DNA of 18,501 bases from Pseudomonadota bacterium. GTDB lineage: Bacteria > Pseudomonadota > Gammaproteobacteria > Xanthomonadales > Xanthomonadaceae. Below, in pieces: positions 13,219 to 18,501 of the stretch. The translations under genes and the position numbers were made by a program. Position 1 is the stretch's first letter. Each line of letters begins with the position of its first letter. The DNA is taken from assembly GCA_023438325.1 (NCBI GenBank), contig JAEXRB010000204.1:1-18501 (forward strand), read 5' to 3'. The notes under the pieces were generated by a model. It was given only the letters and a program-made list of their open reading frames with translations, was not told where the DNA came from and made no database searches.

Positions 13219-14169
13219 ATGGAAACCACGGCCGACAAATTGCGCGCACTCGGGCTGGCCATCGGCCTGCATCTGCTGCTGGTCGCGTTGTTGTTCGTGA
13301 GCCTGTTGTTCCAGCGCGAGCGCCCGCCGCTGTCGGTGGCTGGCGGCGCGATCGAAGCCGTGCTGACCGAAACCCTTTCCCCGCCCAGTGCTGCGCCGCC
13401 GCCGCGTCCGCCTGCGCGTCCGCAACCGCAGGAAACCGCGCCACCGCCGCAGCCGAGGCCGGAACCCAAGCCGCAGGATGCGCCCGAGCCGCCGCAGCCG
13501 ACGCCGCAGGCGCCGGTGGTCAAGCCTGATACGGTGGATCAGGAGCGCGTGCTGCGCGAAGCGGCGCAACTGGCGGAAAAGGAAAAGCGCGAGCAGCAAG
13601 AGCGCCGTCGCCAAGAACAGGTGCTGCTGGAAGAGCAGAAGCAGAAGGAAGAGGCCGAGCGCCGCCAGCGCCTGGCGCAGCAGCAGGCCGAGCGCGACAA
13701 GCAACTTGCCGACATCCGGCGTCAGCGCGAGGACGCCGAGAAGCGTCGCAAGCTGGAAGAGGAAAAACTCAAGCAACTCGCCGATCGCCGCAAACAGGCT
13801 GCCAGTCAGGCGCCGTCGCAGCCTGCGCCATCGCCCAATCAGCCGCTGTCCGATCGTCTCGGCAATCAGGGCACCGATGACGGCATGCAAGGTCGCTACG
13901 CGCTGGCGATCCAGCAGCAAGTGGATCGCAACTGGCTGCGCCCGGACAGTTTGCGGCCCGGACTGCGCTGTTTTGTCGGCGTCACCCAGATGGTAGGCGG
14001 GCAGGTGACTGGCGTGGATTTCTCCCGTTGCCCGGCCGATGACATCACCAAACGTTCCATTGAGGCTTCGCTCATGCGCGAGCCGTTACCGTATCGCGGC
14101 TACGAGAGTGTCTTCAGCCGCAAGCTCGACGTTCCCTTCTGCTATCCCATCGAGGTCTGTACACGATGA
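13219..14169 (+). CDS. tolA: Tol-Pal system protein TolA
   Basis: TolA couples the TolQR motor to Pal and TolB in the outer membrane. I start at the ATG at 13219, four bases after tolR; the frame is open earlier only inside tolR. The 316-residue protein has one membrane helix (11-31) with a conserved His18, then a Pro-rich segment (about 54-104), a long charged coiled-coil helix rich in Gln, Glu, Arg and Lys (about 108-195), a short Pro/Ser linker, and the C-terminal domain III (about 222-316). Domain III holds YALAIQQQVDRNWLRP and four cysteines (251, 271, 308, 314), enough for two disulfides. The stop overlaps the tolB ATG by 4 bp. The sequence is typical but poorly conserved, as usual for TolA. 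Confidence 0.95.
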   Translation: METTADKLRALGLAIGLHLLLVALLFVSLLFQRERPPLSVAGGAIEAVLTETLSPPSAAPPPRPPARPQPQETAPPPQPRPEPKPQDAPEPPQPTPQAPVVKPDTVDQERVLREAAQLAEKEKREQQERRRQEQVLLEEQKQKEEAERRQRLAQQQAERDKQLADIRRQREDAEKRRKLEEEKLKQLADRRKQAASQAPSQPAPSPNQPLSDRLGNQGTDDGMQGRYALAIQQQVDRNWLRPDSLRPGLRCFVGVTQMVGGQVTGVDFSRCPADDITKRSIEASLMREPLPYRGYESVFSRKLDVPFCYPIEVCTR

Positions 14170-15470
14170 TCCGCATGCTGTTGTTGCTCGTGTTGTCGTC
14201 GCTGCCAGGCTTGGCCCTGCACGCCCAGACGCTGGAAATCAATCCGATCAGCGGTAGCGCCGCCGCACTGCCTATCGCCGTGGTGCCGTTCGACTATCTC
14301 GGCGCGCAGGTGGCTCCGGATACCGACATCGCCGCCGTGATCCGTGCCGATCTCAATCGCTCCGGCTCGTTCCGCACCCTGGCTGACCGTGATCTGGTCG
14401 AACGCCCGCTGCGCCAGTCCGATGTCAACTTCGGCACTTGGCGCTTGCTCAAGCAGGACTATCTGCTGGTTGGACGCATCCTCGACGATCCGGCGGGCGG
14501 TTACCGCACCGAATTTGAGCTGTTCGACGTGGCCAAGCAGGAGCGCATGCTCGGTTTGGCGCTCAATGGCCGCCCCGGCAACATGCGCGACATCGCGCAT
14601 CAGGTGGCCGATCACGTCTACGAGAAAATCCTCGGCGTGCGCGGTGCGTTCTGGACGCGCATGGCCTATGTCACCGCCGTGGGGCTGGGGCGCGACACCA
14701 CCTATTCGCTGATGATCGCCGATGCCGATGGCCACAATCCGCAGACCGTGGTGCGTTCGCGCGAACCATTGATGTCCCCGACCTGGAGCCGTGATGGTCG
14801 TCGCTTGGCTTACGTGAGTTTCGAGCGTGGCGCTTCTTCGATCTACATTCAGGAAATCGCCTCCGGCGCGCGCGAAGTGGTTTCCAGCTTCAAGGGCATC
14901 AATGGCGCACCTTCGTTCTCGCCCGATGGCAGCAAATTGGCGATGGCGCTGTCGCGCAGCGGCAATCCGGAAATCTACGTGATGGACCTGGGCAGCCGCG
15001 CGCTGACTCAGCTGACCAACCACTGGAGCATCGACACCGAGCCTGTGTTCAGCCCGGATGGAAATACCCTTTTCTTCACTTCCGACCGGGGTGGGAAGCC
15101 GCAGATCTATGAAGTTCCGGTGAGCGGCGGTGAGGCCAAGCGAGTGACATTCAGCGGGCAGTACAACGCCCGTGCCACGGTGGAGCCGGGCGGCCGTATC
15201 GCTATGGCGCAGGGCGCTGGAAACGTTTATCGTATTGCGGTTCTGGATCGCGGGTATGGCAGCGGCGGGGAGATGAAGCTCGTCTCTCCCGGCAATCTGG
15301 ACGAGTCGCCGAGCTTCGCTCCGAATGGAAGCATGATCCTGTACGCCACGCGCGAGAATCAGCGTGGCGTGCTTTATGTCGTGTCCGCAGATGCGCGGGT
15401 GCGGCAGCGGTTGGTTCTAGCCGATGGCGACGTCCGGGAGCCCGCCTGGTCGCCATTCAGGCAGCGGTAA
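14166..15470 (+). CDS. tolB: Tol-Pal system periplasmic protein TolB
   Basis: TolB is a periplasmic protein that binds Pal and, through its N-terminal segment, TolA. The 434-residue protein has a signal peptide (about 1-20, cut after LHA). The mature N-terminus, QTLEINPISG, serves as the TolA-binding TolB box. Residues of about 35-165 form the alpha/beta domain with IAVVPFDYLG and DLVERPLRQ. The rest is a beta-propeller with repeated blades of the form PSFSPDGSKLAMAL and EIYVMDL, seen at about 196-430. The order tolQ-tolR-tolA-tolB is complete. The ATGA overlap with tolA suggests coupled translation. The gene ends 81 bases before pal. Confidence 0.97.
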   Translation: MIRMLLLLVLSSLPGLALHAQTLEINPISGSAAALPIAVVPFDYLGAQVAPDTDIAAVIRADLNRSGSFRTLADRDLVERPLRQSDVNFGTWRLLKQDYLLVGRILDDPAGGYRTEFELFDVAKQERMLGLALNGRPGNMRDIAHQVADHVYEKILGVRGAFWTRMAYVTAVGLGRDTTYSLMIADADGHNPQTVVRSREPLMSPTWSRDGRRLAYVSFERGASSIYIQEIASGAREVVSSFKGINGAPSFSPDGSKLAMALSRSGNPEIYVMDLGSRALTQLTNHWSIDTEPVFSPDGNTLFFTSDRGGKPQIYEVPVSGGEAKRVTFSGQYNARATVEPGGRIAMAQGAGNVYRIAVLDRGYGSGGEMKLVSPGNLDESPSFAPNGSMILYATRENQRGVLYVVSADARVRQRLVLADGDVREPAWSPFRQR

Positions 15471-15551
15471 CTGTCTGGGACGGGCTTCATCAAATAACCA
15501 TTAGACTGCTTTTTCCCGATCACCTTCATCCTCGATAAGGATTCGTTCCAG

Positions 15552-16052
15552 ATGAACACCGTATTCCGCGTCGCTCTCGTGTCCGTCCTCGTGCTCTCGA
15601 TGGCCGCTTGCACCAAGAAGACCAAGCAGGTTGAGCCCGAGCCCCAGCCCTACACCCCGCCGGTGGCCGACACCACGCCGGTGGACGATGGCAAGTACAG
15701 CCCCGAAGATCTGGACACCGATTCGTGCCTGCGTCAGCGCGTTGTTTACTTCGACTTCGATCAGGATTCCCTGAAGCCGGAATTCACCGCGATCATCAAC
15801 TGCCACGCCAAGTACCTGCGTGACCGTCCTTCTGCCCGCATCACGCTGGAAGGCAACGCCGACGAGCGCGGCAGCCGCGAATACAACCACGCCCTGGGCG
15901 AGCGTCGCGGCAATGCCGTGGCTTCCGCGCTGGCGTCCGGCAGCCAGGTCAACGTGGTCAGCTATGGCGAAGAGCGTCCGGTCTGCACCAGTTCGACCGA
16001 TTCGTGCTGGGGCCAGAACCGTCGCGTCGAGATCGTCTACACCGCACGATAA
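15552..16052 (+). CDS. pal: Peptidoglycan-associated lipoprotein Pal
   Basis: Pal is the outer-membrane lipoprotein that ties the membrane to peptidoglycan and is moved by the Tol motor during division. The 166-residue protein has a lipobox LSMAAC with Cys20, a Pro-rich linker (about 27-46) and an OmpA-like domain (about 60-166). Peptidoglycan contacts are in LEGNADERGSREYN (99-112), with Asp104 and Arg106 for the diaminopimelate group. Asn102 stands where E. coli has His. The domain has four cysteines (59, 84, 145, 152); Cys145 and Cys152 are close enough for a disulfide. AAGGA lies at 15536-15540, before the ATG. Confidence 0.97.
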   Translation: MNTVFRVALVSVLVLSMAACTKKTKQVEPEPQPYTPPVADTTPVDDGKYSPEDLDTDSCLRQRVVYFDFDQDSLKPEFTAIINCHAKYLRDRPSARITLEGNADERGSREYNHALGERRGNAVASALASGSQVNVVSYGEERPVCTSSTDSCWGQNRRVEIVYTAR

Positions 16053-16055
16053 GCG

Positions 16056-16952
16056 ATGACTTCCTCCCGCATTCTCCGCAGTGCAGTCGCAGCGGTGGCC
16101 TTGATGGCCACCGCTTCGTCTTTCGCGCTGGCCCAAGGCGGCCGACTCAGCCTGGCCGAGCGTGTCGAGCGACTTGAGCGACAACAACAAGGCAGTGCTG
16201 CCGATACCCAGCAGCAAGCCTCGTCGGTCGATCTGCTCAATCGCATCACCCAGTTGCAGACCGAAGTGCAGGTACTGCGCGGAATGATCGAGGAGCAGGA
16301 TTTCAAGTTGAGCGAACTGGAGCGCCGCAACCGTGATCTGGCGGTGGACTTCGACGCTCGACTGGAGCGGCTGGAAGGCGGATCGGCTGCCGGGAATGCG
16401 CAGCGCATCATCGACCCTGAACCGGTGCCCGCTGCTGGCAACCTGGGTGGCGTGGTGGGCGCGGCGGCCGGTGCGGATACCCAGTCGGAAGCTCCTCTGG
16501 AAGGAAGTCCGGCGGCAACGCCGGGGCTCCAGAATGACGCGCTGGCCCAGCCCGCCGATCCGGCAGCCGAGCGTGCCGCTTACGATGCGGCCTTCGAGGC
16601 ACTCAAGAACGGACAATATGCCGAGGCGGCGCGTCGCTTCCAGGGCTTCCTGAGCCAGTATCCGGGCGGTGAATACGCCCCCAATGCACAGTATTGGCTG
16701 GGTGAGTCGTACTACGTCACGCAGAATTACCAGATTGCTCTGGATGCCTTCGAGCGCCTGTTGTCGCAATTTCCCACCAGCAACAAGGTGCCGGATGCAT
16801 TGCTCAAGGTGGGATACAGCCATTACGAGTTGCGCAATTGGGATCGCGCCGAGGAAACACTCAACCAGGTGATCCGCTCGTATCCAGACAGCACGGTTGC
16901 ACGCCTCGCACAGGGCCGCCTGCGGGCATTGCGGCTCGAACACCGGCAGTAA
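16056..16952 (+). CDS. cpoB: Cell division coordinator CpoB (YbgF)
   Basis: CpoB is a periplasmic protein that links the Tol machine with PBP1B peptidoglycan synthesis at division. The 298-residue protein has a signal peptide cut after about Ala26 (FALA-Q). A coiled-coil trimerisation segment follows (about 31-108), with repeated LAERVERLERQ-type heptads. A low-complexity Ala/Gly/Pro linker (about 110-168) precedes a C-terminal TPR domain (about 172-295) whose repeats include KNGQYAEAARRFQGFL and QNYQIALDAFERLL. It starts 3 bases after pal. In E. coli LpoB-PBP1B is the known partner; the PBP activator gene in this window is lpoA. Confidence 0.95.
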   Translation: MTSSRILRSAVAAVALMATASSFALAQGGRLSLAERVERLERQQQGSAADTQQQASSVDLLNRITQLQTEVQVLRGMIEEQDFKLSELERRNRDLAVDFDARLERLEGGSAAGNAQRIIDPEPVPAAGNLGGVVGAAAGADTQSEAPLEGSPAATPGLQNDALAQPADPAAERAAYDAAFEALKNGQYAEAARRFQGFLSQYPGGEYAPNAQYWLGESYYVTQNYQIALDAFERLLSQFPTSNKVPDALLKVGYSHYELRNWDRAEETLNQVIRSYPDSTVARLAQGRLRALRLEHRQ

Positions 16953-16968
16953 CGGGGCGCAAGTTTCT

Positions 16969-17631
16969 ATGGACGCCGCAGACGCCGACGTGCTGCGGCT
17001 CCGCATCACCGAAGTATTCCTTTCGCTGCAGGGCGAGGCCCGCGATGCGGGCTGGCCCACGGTATTCGTGCGGCTGACCGGTTGTCCGCTGCGCTGCGGC
17101 TATTGCGATACCGCTTATGCCTTCCATGGCGGCGAATGGCGCAGCATTGATGAGTTGGTGGCAGAGGTGCGCGCCTGTGGCGTGCGTCATGTCTGCGTCA
17201 CCGGTGGCGAGCCGCTGGCACAGAAGCGTTGCCTGATCCTGCTCGAACGGTTGTGCGATGAAGGATTCATCGTGTCGCTGGAAACATCCGGCGCGCTGGA
17301 TATCTCCGGCGTCGATCCACGCGTCTCCCGCATCGTGGACATCAAAACCCCCGCCTCTGGCGAAGTGGGACGCAATCTCTGGACCAACCTGGCTCATCTT
17401 GGTGCGCATGACCAGATCAAGTTCGTGATCTGCAACCGTGCCGATTACGACTGGGCTGTCGAGGTGCTTCGGCGCGAGGCATTGGATGCCCGCTGCGTCG
17501 TCTGGTTCTCGCCCAGCAAGGGTGAGCTCGATGCGCGCGCACTGGCCGACTGGATCGTCGAAGATCGCCTGCCCGTGCGGTTCCAGATGCAGTTGCACAA
17601 GCTCTTGTGGAACGATGAGCCCGGCCGTTGA
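16969..17631 (+). CDS. queE: 7-carboxy-7-deazaguanine synthase (radical SAM)
   Basis: QueE converts 6-carboxytetrahydropterin into 7-carboxy-7-deazaguanine, the ring contraction in queuosine precursor synthesis. The 220-residue protein has FLSLQGEARDAG near the N-terminus, which binds substrate, and the iron-sulfur motif CPLRCGYC (Cys39, Cys43, Cys46) that defines radical SAM enzymes. VTGGEPL and LETSG segments that bind SAM follow. The C-terminal block QMQLHKLLWN is typical of QueE. I start at the ATG at 16969; earlier in-frame codons lie within cpoB. It follows cpoB by 16 bases, so it is probably read through from the tol-pal operon. It stands directly before queC, its pathway partner. Confidence 0.94.
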   Translation: MDAADADVLRLRITEVFLSLQGEARDAGWPTVFVRLTGCPLRCGYCDTAYAFHGGEWRSIDELVAEVRACGVRHVCVTGGEPLAQKRCLILLERLCDEGFIVSLETSGALDISGVDPRVSRIVDIKTPASGEVGRNLWTNLAHLGAHDQIKFVICNRADYDWAVEVLRREALDARCVVWFSPSKGELDARALADWIVEDRLPVRFQMQLHKLLWNDEPGR

Positions 17632-17656
17632 GCCGGCCGAGAATGGAGAATCAACC

Positions 17657-18322
17657 ATGAAGAACGCCGTGGTGCTGCTGTCTGGCGGCATGGATTCGGC
17701 GGTGGTACTTGCCATCGCACGTCAGCAAGGCTTTGTCTGCCATGCGCTGTCTGTCAGCTATGGCCAGCGCCATACGGCCGAACTGGCCGCCGCCGCGCGT
17801 GTTGCACAGGCGCTGGGCGCGTACGCGCACAAGACCGTCGCGGTGGATCTGCGCAGCATCGGTGGCTCGGCGCTTACCGACGACATCGCCGTGCCCGAAT
17901 CACCACAGGCCGGCATTCCCGTCACCTATGTGCCGGCACGCAACACCATCATGCTGTCGATCGCCCTGGGCTGGGCCGAAGTGCTTGGAGCGCAGGATAT
18001 TTTCTGTGGCGTCAATGCGGTGGACTATTCCGGCTATCCGGATTGCCGCCCGGAATTCATTCAGGCCTTCGAACGCCTTGGCAACCTGGCCACGAGGTCG
18101 GGAGTGGAAGGCAACAGGCTTGCCGTGCATGCGCCATTGATGGCGATGAGCAAGGCACAAATCGCACAAGAAGGCATCCGGCTGGGTGTGGATTTTTCAG
18201 CCACAGTCTCGTGCTATCAGGCCGACGAAAACGGCCTGGCCTGCGGACGTTGCGATGCCTGTCGCCTGCGTGCAGAAGGCTTCCGTGCCGCCGCCGTAGC
18301 CGATCCGACGCGCTACGCTTAA
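17657..18322 (+). CDS. queC: 7-cyano-7-deazaguanine synthase
   Basis: QueC uses ATP and ammonia to turn the QueE product into preQ0, the common precursor of queuosine in tRNA. The 221-residue protein has the P-loop SGGMDS (9-14), SYGQRH (34-39), VPARNT and FCGVNAVDYSGYPDCRPEF segments. The zinc site is formed by Cys186, Cys196, Cys199 and Cys202 (CYQAD...CGRCDAC). GGAGA at 17645-17649 lies 7 bases before the ATG at 17657, which fixes the start; the open frame upstream is inside queE. The queD and queF genes are not in the window. Confidence 0.96.
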   Translation: MKNAVVLLSGGMDSAVVLAIARQQGFVCHALSVSYGQRHTAELAAAARVAQALGAYAHKTVAVDLRSIGGSALTDDIAVPESPQAGIPVTYVPARNTIMLSIALGWAEVLGAQDIFCGVNAVDYSGYPDCRPEFIQAFERLGNLATRSGVEGNRLAVHAPLMAMSKAQIAQEGIRLGVDFSATVSCYQADENGLACGRCDACRLRAEGFRAAAVADPTRYA

Positions 18323-18354
18323 GGCACATCGGACGGATTGATGGTGAAGAAGCC

Positions 18355-18383
18355 TTGTGTCATCGGCTACACCTGACTAAACT
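18355..18383 (+). promoter_or_regulatory. Candidate promoter of the tRNA-Lys gene
   Basis: TTGTGT (18355-18360) and TAAACT (18378-18383) are separated by exactly 17 bases. The bases after the -10 (GCGCCC) form a GC-rich discriminator, a feature of stable-RNA promoters under stringent control. The expected start near 18390 leaves a leader of about 63 bases. A GCGCC/GGCGC stem-loop (18384-18401) overlaps the start region. Confidence 0.5.
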
Positions 18384-18452
18384 GCGCCCCCCTTTTGGCG
18401 CCACGCGCGATGCGTTGCGCAACCTCTGCCCACAGCAGACAACACACTCTCC

Positions 18453-18501
18453 GGGCCGTTAGCTCAGCCGGTAGAGCAGCGGACTTTTAATCCGTTGGTC
18501 G
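18453..18501 (+). tRNA. tRNA-Lys (anticodon UUU), truncated by the window end
   Basis: The 49 bases start with GGGCCGT (5' acceptor strand), then TAGCTCAGCCGGTAGAGCA (D arm), then an anticodon arm with stem CGGA/TCCG and the loop CTTTTAA. The anticodon TTT is at 18486-18488. The end of the gene, with the T arm and the 3' acceptor strand, is outside the window. The sequence is close to bacterial tRNA-Lys in general. Confidence 0.95.

Noticed and set aside
15477..15507. Possible pal promoter with TAGACT as -10
   Set aside because: The 81-base tolB-pal gap could hold one, but I find no acceptable -35 at 16-18 bases; only GGGACG at 19.
15501..17060. 519-codon - strand open frame opposite pal, cpoB and the start of queE
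   Set aside because: All three + strand genes are well recognised. The antisense product has no family features and spans gene borders.
1..18501. CRISPR arrays, phage or transposon genes, toxin-antitoxin pairs
   Set aside because: I saw no regularly spaced repeats, transposase or integrase motifs, or terminal repeats. All major frames are conserved chromosomal genes.

Overview
This window is a chromosomal housekeeping segment from a high-GC gammaproteobacterium, most likely of the Xanthomonadales (Lysobacterales). The reasons are the gene orders ribE-ribBX-ribH-nusB-thiL-pgpA and ybgC-tolQRAB-pal-cpoB-queE-queC-tRNA-Lys, the strong GC bias at third codon positions, and the style of the proteins. 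The taxonomic call is inference from context, with no database search behind it. I see no phage, insertion sequence, CRISPR array or other mobile DNA.

Region 1 (1-3934, + strand) is a tight cofactor and housekeeping operon. It holds the 3' part of riboflavin synthase, a DHBP synthase fused to a degenerate GTP cyclohydrolase II-like domain, lumazine synthase, NusB, thiamine-monophosphate kinase and PgpA. Three of its junctions are 4-bp ATGA stop/start overlaps.

Region 2 (3944-7597) has yraN and lpoA on the - strand, meeting pgpA tail to tail. Divergent from lpoA is a two-gene rimB-rimK operon on the + strand: a retropepsin-like protease and an ATP-grasp glutamate ligase. The 129-bp divergent gap has two credible -10 boxes and a perfect stem-loop at the predicted start of the rimB-rimK transcript.

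Region 3 (7598-10403) is the least ordinary part. A 243-bp intergenic stretch carries phased TTAA half-sites like those of the PmrA/QseB group of OmpR-family regulators, a possible -10, several stem-loops and an intrinsic terminator. This reads as a roughly 115-nt small RNA gene. Next come a small exported protein of unknown function and an OmpR-family response regulator/histidine kinase pair. An autoregulated module (two-component system, small RNA, exported protein) is a reasonable but untested inference.

Region 4 (10441-16952) contains ruvB, without ruvA or ruvC beside it, then ybgC and the full Tol-Pal system: tolQ, tolR, tolA, tolB, pal and cpoB. These encode the trans-envelope machine that draws in the outer membrane at division. 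A 16-bp perfect dyad lies just upstream of tolQ and a stem-loop lies between tolQ and tolR.

Region 5 (16969-18501) contains queE and queC, two enzymes of the 7-deazaguanine (queuosine precursor) pathway. It ends in a tRNA-Lys(UUU) gene cut by the window edge, with a plausible stable-RNA promoter upstream. No stretch over 300 bases lacks a gene; the longest gap is 7598-7840.
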